64,000 nt of DNA, from contig NZ_LT629692.1 of NCBI RefSeq assembly GCF_900100885.1, positions 2,976,001 to 3,040,000 on the forward strand, written 5' to 3'. This stretch comes from Microbacterium pygmaeum. Lineage in GTDB: Bacteria; Actinomycetota; Actinomycetes; Actinomycetales; Microbacteriaceae. Below the pieces are notes generated by a model. It had not been told where the DNA came from and did not search any database. It saw only the letters and a list, made by a program, of their open reading frames with translations. Below, piece after piece: positions 1 through 9,035 of this stretch. Both the position numbers and the translations under genes were made by a program. Every line of letters begins with the position of its first letter. Position 1 is the first letter of the stretch.

Positions 1-1
1 T

Positions 2-17
2 CCGAAGCTATATTCGA
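2..17. promoter_or_regulatory. LexA (SOS) box upstream of lexA
   Basis: CGAA-N6-TTCG at 3-16 (flanked by a matching A at 17) fits the actinobacterial SOS box TCGAAC-N4-GTTCGA except at the inner C/G pair. It lies about 170 bases upstream of lexA and is consistent with autorepression. It sits at the window edge, so it could also serve a divergent gene outside the window. Confidence 0.7.
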
Positions 18-21
18 TATT

Positions 22-38
22 CTCGGTTGTCAACCGAG
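22..38. promoter_or_regulatory. 17-bp perfect palindrome beside the LexA box
   Basis: CTCGGTTG-T-CAACCGAG is a perfect 8-bp inverted repeat around one base, five bases after the SOS box. It does not match the LexA consensus, so it is either a second operator or a small hairpin in the lexA leader. No T-run follows it. Confidence 0.4.
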
Positions 39-189
39 GGTTTCGGAGCGGATGTTTCGAAGGCGACACGCGCGCGGACTCCCGGGAACACCGACCGAAA
101 CCGGATACGGTTTCGATAGGAACACCACATCACGGGCCTCCGACATTCGAAGACCGATGCCCATGCGAGGGCGGATAGGAGCCGGCACC

Positions 190-870
190 ATGACCGACAC
201 GACCGGTCGGGACAAGCCGCAGACGCGTCGGCGCAAGAGCCTCAGCGACAAGCAGCTGGCCATCCTCGAAGTCATCCAGCGCTCCATCGCCCGGCACGGC
301 TATCCGCCGAGCATGCGCGAGATCGGCGACGCCGTGGACCTCAAGTCGCTCTCCAGCGTCACCCATCAGCTCAACCAGCTCGAGCTGAGCGGGTACCTGC
401 GCCGCGATCCCGGCAAGACCCGCGCGATGGAGGTGCTGATCGACCTTCCCGGCACGTCGACGGAGAACCCGGCGGACAGCGCTCCGGCAGTCGGGGACGC
501 GGCGATGGTGCCTCTGGTCGGCCGCATCGCCGCGGGCGTGCCGATCACCGCCGAGCAGCACGTGGAGGAGATCTTCCCGCTTCCGCGCCAACTTGTGGGC
601 AAGGGCGACCTGTTCATGCTGAAGGTGTCCGGCGAGTCGATGATCGATGCGGCCATCTGCGACGGCGACTGGGTGGTCGTGCGCCAGCAGCAGACCGCGG
701 AGAACGGCGACATCGTCGCGGCCATGCTCGACGAGGAGGCGACGGTCAAGACCTTCCGTCAGCGCGACGGTCACACCTGGCTGCTCCCCCGCAACTCGGC
801 GTTCGAACCGATCCTCGGCGACGACGCCGTGGTGCTCGGCAAAGTCGTGGCGGTGCTGCGAGCCGTCTGA
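190..870 (+). CDS. lexA: SOS repressor LexA
   Basis: LexA represses SOS genes and cleaves itself when stimulated by RecA-ssDNA. The protein is 226 aa. An N-terminal winged helix (about 15-75, SMREIGDAVDLKSLSSVTHQ) is followed by an S24 peptidase domain with the Ala115-Gly116 cleavage site (RIAAGVP), nucleophile Ser150 (SGESM) and Lys187 (VKTF). I chose the ATG at 190: the frame is open further upstream to 52, but only this start begins just before the conserved domain and has a GGATAGGA motif in front of it. It is probably autoregulated by the box at 2-17. RecA, its co-protease, is in the same window. Confidence 0.97.
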   Translation: MTDTTGRDKPQTRRRKSLSDKQLAILEVIQRSIARHGYPPSMREIGDAVDLKSLSSVTHQLNQLELSGYLRRDPGKTRAMEVLIDLPGTSTENPADSAPAVGDAAMVPLVGRIAAGVPITAEQHVEEIFPLPRQLVGKGDLFMLKVSGESMIDAAICDGDWVVVRQQQTAENGDIVAAMLDEEATVKTFRQRDGHTWLLPRNSAFEPILGDDAVVLGKVVAVLRAV

Positions 871-962
871 GAACGGTCACCCGCAAGATCACCCGATCGG
901 GGTGGGATGCGGGAACGCCCTCTGGGCCATGATGAGGATCATCCGTTCGAAGGGGATGCGTC

Positions 963-2366
963 ATGGCCGACACCGACACCGACGGGCTGCGGGCTGAGCT
1001 TGCTGCGCTGCGCGCCGAGAATGAGGCGTTGAGAACCACCGGTGTCCAGGCGCCGGTCGAGGCGAAGGCGGTTCCGACGTCACGTCGCGGGTGGTGGCGG
1101 TCGCTCCTGTCCGCCGTGGTGATCGTGATCGCCACGGTCCTGGTGCCGGTCTCCATCGTCGCCGCGTGGGCGCGCGTCGAGCTGGTCGACGAGGACGCCT
1201 TCGTGAGCACCATGGCCCCGCTGGTGGACGACCCGGCAGTGCAGGGCATGATCGTCGACGAGGCGATGAGCGCGATCACCGAGCAGGTTGATTTCCAGCA
1301 GCTGACCTCGAACGTGTTCGACGGCATCGCAGACCTGGGCCTGCCGCCGCGAGCGGCGGACGCGCTGACCCTGCTCGAGGCGCCGGCCGCGAACGGCCTC
1401 CAGAACCTCGTGGAGGGAACCGTCACGCGGGTTGTGGTCTCCGACGCCTTCTCCGACGTGTGGGCCACGACCACGCGGGCGGCCCACCGCGCGCTCACCG
1501 CCGCCGCGACCTCGGACGGCGGCGGGCTGATCGTGCGCACGCCCGACGGGGTGGGAATCCAAGTGGGCGCGATCGTCGAGCGCGTCAAGCAGAATCTCAC
1601 CGATCGGGGACTCGGCGTCGCCCAGCTGATCCCGACTGTCGACCGCGTCGTCATCATCGGCGAGGGTGAGAACCTCGCGATGATCCGCACCGGCTACGCG
1701 GTCGCCGCGACGATGGGCTGGTGGTTGCCGGTGATCACGCTGGCGCTGTTCGGGCTCGGCATCCTCATCGCGCGGCGACGCAGCAGCGCGGTCCTCGGCG
1801 CCGGCCTCGGTCTGGCGATCGGCGCCGCGCTGTTGGCGACCTCGACCACGATCGGCTCGGCGGCGATCGGCGTCGTCGCGGGGAATCTCGATCTGTCGCC
1901 CGCAGCGCTGGAGGTCATCTACGGGCAGATCGTCGGTGCGATGACGCAGACGGCGCTCGTCCTGCTCGTCCTGGGGATCGTCGTCGCCGTCATCGGATGG
2001 CTGATAGGGCGCTCTCGCCCGGCACGCGGCATCCGCACCGCCACCGACGGTCTGAACGCATCGGCGCGAACGCAGCTGCGCTCGCGCGGACTGGACACGG
2101 GTGCGTTCGGCGCCTGGCTCGGCCGGCATCGACTGCTGGTGCGCGTGCTCATCGGCGTGGCGGCGGTGGTGTGGCTGTTCGCCCTGCGTCCGCTGTCCAT
2201 CGGCGACGTCGCGCTCGTGCTCGTCGTCGCACTGCTGGTCGGATGGATCCTCGAAGTGCTGCAGATCCGCGAGGACGAGGCCGTCTCCGAGGAGGACGTG
2301 GGAATCGTCGTCGATGCCGAGACCGAGCAGACCGTGGCATCCGGTCCGCAGATCTCGAAGGGATAG
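963..2366 (+). CDS. Conserved actinobacterial integral membrane protein
   Basis: 467 aa, function unknown. A short coiled N-terminus (LRAELAALRAENEALR) precedes a first membrane segment at about 45-68. A soluble, probably extracytoplasmic part of about 170 residues follows, and then five or so membrane segments from about 245 to 435 with an acidic C-terminal tail. An AAGGGG ribosome site lies eight bases before the ATG. Its stop directly abuts the stop of the convergent LysR gene, with no base between them. Proteins of this layout are common in Actinobacteria; I cannot assign a role. Confidence 0.85.
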   Translation: MADTDTDGLRAELAALRAENEALRTTGVQAPVEAKAVPTSRRGWWRSLLSAVVIVIATVLVPVSIVAAWARVELVDEDAFVSTMAPLVDDPAVQGMIVDEAMSAITEQVDFQQLTSNVFDGIADLGLPPRAADALTLLEAPAANGLQNLVEGTVTRVVVSDAFSDVWATTTRAAHRALTAAATSDGGGLIVRTPDGVGIQVGAIVERVKQNLTDRGLGVAQLIPTVDRVVIIGEGENLAMIRTGYAVAATMGWWLPVITLALFGLGILIARRRSSAVLGAGLGLAIGAALLATSTTIGSAAIGVVAGNLDLSPAALEVIYGQIVGAMTQTALVLLVLGIVVAVIGWLIGRSRPARGIRTATDGLNASARTQLRSRGLDTGAFGAWLGRHRLLVRVLIGVAAVVWLFALRPLSIGDVALVLVVALLVGWILEVLQIREDEAVSEEDVGIVVDAETEQTVASGPQISKG

Positions 2367-3308
2367 CTAGCCGAGCAGCTCCACGCCGAACTCCGCCACG
2401 ACGGCCCGGAGCTCGTCGAGGTACCGCTGCGCCTGCTGGGTGAGCGGGATCCCCGAGTGGCCGATCCAGCCGATCTCGATGCGTTCGTCGGCCTCGAGCG
2501 GGATGGCGACGATCTCCGGGTCCAGGTCGTCGCTGATGATGCCCGTCGAGATCGTGTAGCCGTCGAGGCCGATCATGAGGTTGAAGATGGTGGCGCGGTC
2601 GGAGACCCGGATCTCCCGCCTGCTCGAGAGGGTCGAGAGGATCTCCTCGGCGAAGTAGAACGAGTTGTTCGCTCCCTGGTCGAAGGTGAACCGCGGCAGG
2701 TCGGCGAGATCGGCGAGCGTGACGCGATCCCGAGAGGCGAGCGGGTTCTTCCGGGAGATGAAGATGTGCGGCTCGGCGAGGAAGAGCGGGCGGAACGCGA
2801 GCCCGAAGTCGCGGAGCAGTTTGTCGATGACGTTCCTGTTGAAGTCGTTCCGGTAGAGGATGCCGATCTCGCTGCGAAGCGTCCGGACATCCTCGATGAT
2901 GTCCCAGGTGCGCGTCTCACGCAGGGAGAACTCGTACTCGGCGGCCTCACTGCCTCTGACCATCCGGACGAACGCGTCGACGACGAACGAGTAGTGCTGT
3001 GCCGAGACGCCGAGAAGGCGGCGTGACGGCGGCCGGCCGAGGTAACGCTGCTCGAGGAGCGCGACCTGCTCGGTGACCTGCCTGGCATACCCGAGGAACT
3101 CCGCACCCTCGTCCGTGAGCGTCACCCCCCGCGCAGAGCGGACGAGGAGGGCACGGCCCACCCGCACCTCGAGGTCCTTCATCGCCGCGGACATGGTCGG
3201 CTGCGCGACGTAGAGCAGGTCGGCGGCGGCGCTGATGGAGCCCTCGGCAGCGACCTCGATGAAGTAGTGGAGCTGCTGGAGTGTGATCGCGCTCGGTCGC
3301 CTGCCCAT
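2367..3308 (-). CDS. LysR-family transcriptional regulator, probably of mesXD
   Basis: 313 aa, the usual LysR length. An N-terminal winged helix-turn-helix (about 7-65; LQQLHYFIEVAAEGSISAAA, then PTMSAAMKDLE) is followed by a LysR substrate-binding domain (about 95-305). The gene is divergent from mesX-mesD, the classic arrangement for a LysR regulator and its target, so I infer control of methionine synthesis. The ATG has no leader: TAGGCT at 3320-3315 ends six bases before it. A palindrome with T-N11-A spacing covers that -10 element and the start codon, which suggests autorepression. The ligand is unknown. Confidence 0.9.
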   Translation of the reverse strand: MGRRPSAITLQQLHYFIEVAAEGSISAAADLLYVAQPTMSAAMKDLEVRVGRALLVRSARGVTLTDEGAEFLGYARQVTEQVALLEQRYLGRPPSRRLLGVSAQHYSFVVDAFVRMVRGSEAAEYEFSLRETRTWDIIEDVRTLRSEIGILYRNDFNRNVIDKLLRDFGLAFRPLFLAEPHIFISRKNPLASRDRVTLADLADLPRFTFDQGANNSFYFAEEILSTLSSRREIRVSDRATIFNLMIGLDGYTISTGIISDDLDPEIVAIPLEADERIEIGWIGHSGIPLTQQAQRYLDELRAVVAEFGVELLG

Positions 3309-3321
3309 AGGCTGAGCCTAT
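3307..3321. promoter_or_regulatory. LysR-type operator over the regulator's own promoter
   Basis: ATAGGCT-G-AGCCTAT is a perfect 15-bp palindrome with the T-N11-A form of LysR sites. It overlaps the -10 hexamer (3320-3315) and the start codon of the LysR gene, and lies about 110 bases upstream of mesX. Confidence 0.6.
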
Positions 3322-3432
3322 AGCGATGCATAGTCGGCCCGAGTTTGTTGATGATCATCCGATCCCGGCACGATGGTTCTACTGCATTCCGCAAGGCCGA
3401 GCCCGGCCGACCGACTCTCGGATAGGCCGCTC

Positions 3433-4425
3433 ATGGCGAACGATTTCACGTTCAGCATCACCACCACACCCTTCGACGAGGACTACTCGCCGTCGGACAG
3501 TTCCCGCATCACCACGAACTTCGCCAATCTGGCCCGAGGCGAACACCGCCGGGAGAATCTTCGCAACGCGCTGACGATGATCGACAACCGATTCAACGGC
3601 CTCGCGCACTGGGACAACCCGAACCGGGACCGGTACAGCGTCGAGCTGGAGATCGTCACGGTCGAACTGCAGTTCGCCGCGGGCGGCGAGGACCAGGAGT
3701 TCCCGCTGCTCGAGGTGCTCGACATCCAGGTCCTCGACCAGCGGACCGAGACACGTCACCACGGGATCGTGGGGAACAACTTCTCGTCGTACCTCCGCGA
3801 TTTCGACTTCAGCGTGCTGCTCCCCGCGGCCACCGAGGCAGCAGGAACGTTCACCGTGCCCGATGACTTCGGCAGTCTGCACGGCAAGCTGTTTCAGCAC
3901 TTCCTTGACTCTGGCGCCTACCGGGAGCGGTTCTCGACGTCGCCCGTGATCTGCATCAGCGTCTCGACGAGCAAGGAGTATCGTCGCACCGCGAACCACC
4001 ACCCGATCCTCGGCGTCGAGTATCAGCAGGACGACTATTCCCTGACCGATGAGTACTTCGGCAAGATGGGGTTGCAGGTTCGGTACTTCATGCCGCCGGG
4101 CAGCCTGGCGCCGCTCGCCTTCTATTTCCGCGGCGATCTGCTCGGCGATTACACCAACCTGCAGCTCATCGGCACGATCAGCACCATGGAGACGTTCCAG
4201 AAGATCTATCGCCCGGAGATCTACAACGCGAATTCCGCGGCCGCGAGCATCTACCGGCCGAGCCTCGAGCAGCAGGACTTCTCGCGCACGCAGATCGCCT
4301 ACGACCGCGTCGAGCGCAATCAGCTCGCAGCGAAGCAGGGCAAGTACACGGAGGAGCACTTCGTGAAGCCGCACGGTGAGCTGCTGCAGCGGTGGGCCGC
4401 CGAGTACCCGGTCCTCGTCGGATGA
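3433..4425 (+). CDS. mesX: MesX (DUF1852), accessory protein for methionine synthase MesD
   Basis: 330 aa, DUF1852 family. Proteins of this family are the partner that the folate-independent methionine synthase MesD needs; the reaction occurs only in aerobes and depends on oxygen (published work on MesA-D families). Recognised by its overall sequence (ITTNFANLARGEHRRENLRN, DNRFNGLAHWDNP) and by its position directly before a core-MetE gene, with an ATGA overlap. The frame is open upstream to 3373, but MANDFTFSI at 3433 starts the conserved part. The chemistry performed by MesX itself is not known to me. Confidence 0.88.
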   Translation: MANDFTFSITTTPFDEDYSPSDSSRITTNFANLARGEHRRENLRNALTMIDNRFNGLAHWDNPNRDRYSVELEIVTVELQFAAGGEDQEFPLLEVLDIQVLDQRTETRHHGIVGNNFSSYLRDFDFSVLLPAATEAAGTFTVPDDFGSLHGKLFQHFLDSGAYRERFSTSPVICISVSTSKEYRRTANHHPILGVEYQQDDYSLTDEYFGKMGLQVRYFMPPGSLAPLAFYFRGDLLGDYTNLQLIGTISTMETFQKIYRPEIYNANSAAASIYRPSLEQQDFSRTQIAYDRVERNQLAAKQGKYTEEHFVKPHGELLQRWAAEYPVLVG

Positions 4426-5480
4426 CCCGCGCAGGATCGTCGACCGTCACCCTCCTGCCGACCGCCATCGTCGGCAGCCTGCCGAAGCCGTCATGGCTCG
4501 CAGAGCCGGAAACCCTCTGGTCTCCGTGGAAGCTGCAGGGCGATGCGCTGATCGAGGGCAAGCAGGACGCATTGCGAATCGCCGTCCAGGAGCAGGGCCG
4601 CCGCGGCATCGACATCGTCAGCGACGGTGAGCAGTCCCGCCAGCACTTCGTCACGACGTTCATCGAGCACCTCACCGGCGTCGATTTCGACCAGCGCGAG
4701 ACCATTCGGATCCGAGATCGATACGACGCGAGCGTGCCGACCGTGGTCGGGGCCGTGAGCCGCGAGAAGTCCGTGTTCGTCGAGGATGCGAGATTCCTGC
4801 GCCAGCAGACCGATCAGCCGATCAAGTGGGCGCTGCCCGGACCCATGACGATGATCGACACGCTTTCGGACCGCCACTACAGAAGTCGCGAGAAGCTCGC
4901 GTGGGAGTTCGCGACGATCCTCAACCAGGAGGCGAGAGAGCTCGAGGCGGCCGGGGTGGACATCATCCAGTTCGACGAGCCCGCGTTCAACGTCTTCTTC
5001 GATGAGGTGCAGGACTGGGGCGTGGCCGCGTTGGAGAGAGCGGCCGAAGGACTGCGCGCCGAGACCGTCGTGCACATCTGCTACGGCTACGGCATCAAAG
5101 CCAATACCGACTGGAAGGCGACCCTCGGGTCGGAGTGGCGGCAGTACGAGAAGACGTTTCCGCTCCTGCAGCGATCGAGCATCGACATCGTCTCGCTGGA
5201 GTCCCATCATTCTCATGTCCCCCTCGAGCTGATCGAACTCATCCGTGGCAAGAAGGTGATGCTCGGGGCGATCGATGTGGCCAGCGACGAGATCGAGACC
5301 CCGGAGGAAGTCGCGGACACGCTCCGCAACGCCCTGCAGTTCGTCGACGCGGACAAGCTCGTCCCGAGTACGAACTGCGGGATGGCGCCGCTGTCCAGGG
5401 AGGTCGCGCTGGGCAAGCTGAGCGCACTCAGCGCGGGCGCGGAGATCCTTCGCACGGAGATCGCCACAGCGAGGACCTGA
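4422..5480 (+). CDS. mesD: Folate-independent methionine synthase, MesD type (core MetE)
   Basis: 352 aa, corresponding to the C-terminal catalytic half of MetE only, without the N-terminal folate-binding half. Zinc and homocysteine ligands are intact: His218 and Cys220 (VVHICYGYG), Glu260 and Cys319 (STNCGMAP). It is translationally coupled to mesX through a 4-base ATGA overlap, and the pair defines the MesD subtype rather than a B12- or corrinoid-linked core MetE. The role is methyl transfer to homocysteine; the natural methyl donor is unresolved in the literature I know. A start four bases before the mesX stop was preferred to the GTG at 4392. Confidence 0.87.
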   Translation: MTRAGSSTVTLLPTAIVGSLPKPSWLAEPETLWSPWKLQGDALIEGKQDALRIAVQEQGRRGIDIVSDGEQSRQHFVTTFIEHLTGVDFDQRETIRIRDRYDASVPTVVGAVSREKSVFVEDARFLRQQTDQPIKWALPGPMTMIDTLSDRHYRSREKLAWEFATILNQEARELEAAGVDIIQFDEPAFNVFFDEVQDWGVAALERAAEGLRAETVVHICYGYGIKANTDWKATLGSEWRQYEKTFPLLQRSSIDIVSLESHHSHVPLELIELIRGKKVMLGAIDVASDEIETPEEVADTLRNALQFVDADKLVPSTNCGMAPLSREVALGKLSALSAGAEILRTEIATART

Positions 5481-5490
5481 CACCGCGATC

Positions 5491-5496
5491 TACGGT
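5491..5496 (+). promoter_or_regulatory. Leaderless -10 element for the S9 peptidase gene
   Basis: TACGGT ends exactly six bases before the ATG at 5503. The spacer GGAGTC also resembles a ribosome site, so a short-leader reading is possible. Confidence 0.5.
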
Positions 5497-5502
5497 GGAG
5501 TC

Positions 5503-7419
5503 ATGACCGACTCCATTCCCTTCGGCTCCTGGCCTTCACCGTTGACGGCTGCGGAGGTCTCGGCCGCTTCGCCGCGCATCGACGGCGCGCGCTACGTCGG
5601 CGACGAGATCTGGTGGGGCGAGGGCGTCCCCGACGAGGGCGGCCGCACCACAGTGCGCCGGTGCGCGGCTGACGGCACCGTTCATGAGGTGCTGCCGAAC
5701 CCATGGAGCGCGCGGTCCCGCGTGAACGAGTACGGCGGCGGATCGTGGACGGCGACCGATGCGGGCGACCTGCTGTTCGTCGAGAAGACCGATCAGCGCA
5801 TCTGGAGCCTCTCCCCTGACAGGACGCCGACTCCCCTGACGCCGGGCGATGGCCGGATGCGGTTCGGTGGCTTGAGCGCACAGTACGGCCGGGTCCTCGC
5901 GATCCGCGAGACGGACGCCGAGGGCACGACGCCGCTGCGGGACATCGTCTCGATCGCGCTGGACGGCGCCGGCATCACCTCGCTGGTCGGAGGCAGCGAC
6001 TTCCTCGCCCATCCCGCCCTCTCGCCCGACGGGACGATGCTGGCATGGATCGCGTGGAACCATCCCGACATGCCTTGGGATCGTTCTGAGCTTCGCGTGG
6101 GCCGGATTCACGACGGCACGGTGTCGGAGTGGGAAGTGATCGCGGGCGCGGGATCCTCGCCGGTGCAGCCGGTGTGGGCCGACGCGAGCAGCCTCGTGTT
6201 CGCCGACGATGTCAGCGGACGATGGAATCTCTGGCGACGGCGCGTCGATGCCGACGCGAAGCCGATCGCGCCCGCGGAGCCGATCGCGCCCGCCCAGGCG
6301 GACACCGGCGGTCCGGTCTGGGTGCTCGGATCACGCTGGTTCGCGCTGCTGGAGGACGACACGATCGTCGCCGTGCGCACCCAGGGCGACGACGCCCTGG
6401 TGCGTCTGGACGCGCAAGGCGCTCACGTGCTGCCCGTGCCTCCCGTGTCGGAACTGCTCATCGAGGATGCCTCGGGCTCTCGGGTGCTCATCTCAGGCGC
6501 GCCCGCAGACGCGCCTGCGGGGCTCTGGGAGATCGACCTGGCCGGTGCCGCCGACGTTCGGACCGTCCGTGGGGGCACATCGCCCTGGGGGCCGGAGTGG
6601 TTGCCCTCCGCCCGCCCCGTCGTCGTGGACGGCCCTCGCGGACCGGTTCACGCGTTCGACTTCCCCCCGACCAACCCGACGGCCCACCCGCCGCACGGCG
6701 AGCTTCCGCCCTACCTCGTGTACGTGCACGGGGGGCCGACGACGCATCGCGGCGGCGCGGCATCCGCTCGGATCGCCTACTTCACCAGCCGCGGCATCGG
6801 CGTCCTCGATGTCAATTACGGCGGATCCAGCGGGTACGGCCGGGCCTACCGCGAGCGTCTTCGCGGTCAGTGGGGCATCGTCGACGTCGAAGACGTCGCC
6901 GCCGCCGCCGCCGGGATCGCCGCCGAAGGTCTTGCCGATCCGGCGCGGATGACCGTCGCCGGCGGTTCTGCGGGCGGCTGGACCGTGCTGGCGGCGCTTG
7001 CGAACACCGACGTCTTCGCCGCCGGCATCTCGCGGTACGGCGTGGGCGACGCCCGCGCGCTGGCGGCGGACACGCACGACTTCGAGGCGCACTACCTCGA
7101 CGGTCTCATCGGACCGCTCCCAGAGGCGGAGGCGCTGTATCGCGAGCGATCCCCCTTGACACACCCGGAGCGCTTCCGCGTGCCGCTGCTGCTGCTGCAG
7201 GGCGCAGACGATCCGGTGGTGCCTCCCGCGCAGTCCGAGGCGATCCGCGACGCGCTGGTCGATCGCGGCATCCCGCACGCCTACATCGTCTACGCCGGCG
7301 AGGGGCACGGTTTCCGACGAGCGGAGAACATCGTGCACGCGCTGGAGAGCGAGCTGGCCTTCCTCGGTGCGGTGTTCGGCTTCCCGACGCCGGGAGTCGC
7401 CCCCATCGACCTCAGCTGA
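5503..7419 (+). CDS. S9 family serine peptidase (dipeptidyl/acylaminoacyl peptidase type)
   Basis: 638 aa. An N-terminal beta-propeller (about 1-370) is followed by an alpha/beta-hydrolase domain. The triad is visible: Ser489 in GGSAGGW, Asp570 in GADDPVVP and His602 in GEGHGF. The family removes dipeptides or acylated residues from short peptides in the cytoplasm, and no signal peptide is seen. It lies 22 bases after mesD on the same strand but has its own -10 element. Its last 8 bases overlap the end of the convergent hflX, with no terminator between them. Confidence 0.93.
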   Translation: MTDSIPFGSWPSPLTAAEVSAASPRIDGARYVGDEIWWGEGVPDEGGRTTVRRCAADGTVHEVLPNPWSARSRVNEYGGGSWTATDAGDLLFVEKTDQRIWSLSPDRTPTPLTPGDGRMRFGGLSAQYGRVLAIRETDAEGTTPLRDIVSIALDGAGITSLVGGSDFLAHPALSPDGTMLAWIAWNHPDMPWDRSELRVGRIHDGTVSEWEVIAGAGSSPVQPVWADASSLVFADDVSGRWNLWRRRVDADAKPIAPAEPIAPAQADTGGPVWVLGSRWFALLEDDTIVAVRTQGDDALVRLDAQGAHVLPVPPVSELLIEDASGSRVLISGAPADAPAGLWEIDLAGAADVRTVRGGTSPWGPEWLPSARPVVVDGPRGPVHAFDFPPTNPTAHPPHGELPPYLVYVHGGPTTHRGGAASARIAYFTSRGIGVLDVNYGGSSGYGRAYRERLRGQWGIVDVEDVAAAAAGIAAEGLADPARMTVAGGSAGGWTVLAALANTDVFAAGISRYGVGDARALAADTHDFEAHYLDGLIGPLPEAEALYRERSPLTHPERFRVPLLLLQGADDPVVPPAQSEAIRDALVDRGIPHAYIVYAGEGHGFRRAENIVHALESELAFLGAVFGFPTPGVAPIDLS

Positions 7420-8929
7420 CGAACGGCGCCAGCTCGGCAGCGAGACGCTCGGACACGTGGGCGTGCAACGCGGTGCCGTCCTCTTCATGCGCCTCGGAGA
7501 TGATGTGCCCGGTCTCGTGCACGGCCGAGACGAGGTCGCCGCGGTCGTACGGCACCACGGCGTGCACCTCGACCGCCGGAAGAGGCAGCGCCGCCTCCAG
7601 CGCCGAGCGGAGCTCTTCGATGCCCTCGCCGGTGCGTGACGAGGCGAACAGCGCCCTGGGCTCGAGTCCGCGCAGCACCATCCGCGTGTCCTCGTCGACC
7701 AGGTCGGCCTTGTTGAACACGACGATCTCGGTGATGTCGCGCGCACCGACATCGCCGATCACATCGCGAACGGTCTGCAGCTGGGACGCGGGATCCGGGT
7801 GCGCGGCGTCCACGACGTGCAGGATGACGTCCGAGTCGCCGACCTCTTCGAGAGTCGAGCGGAACGCCTCGACGAGCTGGTGGGGCAGGTTGCGGACGAA
7901 TCCGACCGTGTCGGTGAGCGTATAGATGCGACCATCGGATGCCTCGGCACGGCGCACCGTGGCATCCAGCGTTGCGAACAGCGCGTTCTCGACGAGCACG
8001 CCCGCGCTGGTGAGGCGGTTGAGCAGGCTCGACTTGCCGGCGTTGGTGTAGCCGGCGATCGCAACGGAGGGGATCGTGTTCCGCTTGCGCTCGGCGCGCT
8101 TGGCGTCGCGCGCGGGTGCGAAATCGCGGATCTGGCGACGCAGGATCGCCATCTTCGTGCGGATGCGCCGGCGATCGAGCTCGATCTTGGTCTCACCGGG
8201 ACCGCGCGAACCCATTCCGGCCCCGCCGGCGCCGACCTGGCCACCGGCCTGGCGGCTCATCGAGTCGCCCCAGCCACGCAGGCGCGGCAGGAGGTACTCG
8301 AGCTGCGCAAGCTCGACCTGCGCCTTGCCCTCGCGACTCTTGGCGTGCTGGCTGAAGATGTCCAGGATCACGGTGGTCCGGTCGATGACCTTGACCTTGA
8401 CCACGTCTTCGAGGGCGCGCCGCTGGCTGGGCGCCAGCTCGGTGTCGGCGATCACGGTGTCGGCGCCGAGCGCCGCGACGAGGTCCTTGAGCTCCTGCGC
8501 CTTTCCGCGACCGAGGTAGGTCGCCGGGTCCGGGTGCGGGCGCCGCTGCAGCACGCCGTCCAGGACGACAGCGCCCGCCGTCTCGGCGAGCGCTGCGAGT
8601 TCACGCAGCGAGTTCTCGGCGTCGGACTGCTCGCCCTGGGGGTGCACGCCGACGAGGATCACGTTCTCGAGGCGCAGCTGCCGGTACTCGACCTCGGTGA
8701 CGTCCTCGAGTTCGGTGGACAGCCCGGGAACACGGCGCAACGCGGCCCGCTCTTCGCGGTCCCACTGCTCGCCGTCCGTGGACCCGCCGAAGGCGGTGGC
8801 CTCGTCCTGGAGCGCCTGGGCCGCGCCGAACACGCGCACACCGGAGTGCGCGTCGGCGCGCGAGAGCACCCGGTCCACCGGGTCGACCGGTGTCTCGTCG
8901 GTGCTGATCGGTGTGGTGGTGTCGGTCAT
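7412..8929 (-). CDS. hflX: GTPase HflX
   Basis: 505 aa. A ribosome-associated GTPase that splits or rescues stalled ribosomes. An N-terminal HflX domain contains the Gly-rich MSRQAGGQVGAGGAGMGSRG stretch near 230-255. The G domain has the P-loop GYTNAGKSS near 295, a DTVG switch II and NKAD. The first 80 residues are an extension typical of actinobacterial HflX. AAGGA before the ATG gives a normal ribosome site. Its neighbours miaA and miaB recall the miaA-hfq-hflX block of proteobacteria. Confidence 0.96.
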   Translation of the reverse strand: MTDTTTPISTDETPVDPVDRVLSRADAHSGVRVFGAAQALQDEATAFGGSTDGEQWDREERAALRRVPGLSTELEDVTEVEYRQLRLENVILVGVHPQGEQSDAENSLRELAALAETAGAVVLDGVLQRRPHPDPATYLGRGKAQELKDLVAALGADTVIADTELAPSQRRALEDVVKVKVIDRTTVILDIFSQHAKSREGKAQVELAQLEYLLPRLRGWGDSMSRQAGGQVGAGGAGMGSRGPGETKIELDRRRIRTKMAILRRQIRDFAPARDAKRAERKRNTIPSVAIAGYTNAGKSSLLNRLTSAGVLVENALFATLDATVRRAEASDGRIYTLTDTVGFVRNLPHQLVEAFRSTLEEVGDSDVILHVVDAAHPDPASQLQTVRDVIGDVGARDITEIVVFNKADLVDEDTRMVLRGLEPRALFASSRTGEGIEELRSALEAALPLPAVEVHAVVPYDRGDLVSAVHETGHIISEAHEEDGTALHAHVSERLAAELAPFVS

Positions 8930-9022
8930 GTCTTCCTTTGCTTCGAGCTTCGTCAGGGGGTTTCACGCGCCCCGGCGAAGCATCCGTAAACTCTAGCCTC
9001 CCCCGCCGAAGCGCTCCTCCGC

Positions 9023-9028
9023 TACGCT
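9023..9028 (+). promoter_or_regulatory. Leaderless -10 element for the RsmC-like gene
   Basis: TACGCT ends seven bases before the ATG at 9036, and there is no Shine-Dalgarno sequence. Confidence 0.5.
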
Positions 9029-9035
9029 CGCTCCC

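Noticed and set aside
6129..7925. 598-codon open frame on the plus strand inside the S9 peptidase and hflX
   Set aside because: The translation is Arg-rich without motifs, and both real genes have complete catalytic motifs.
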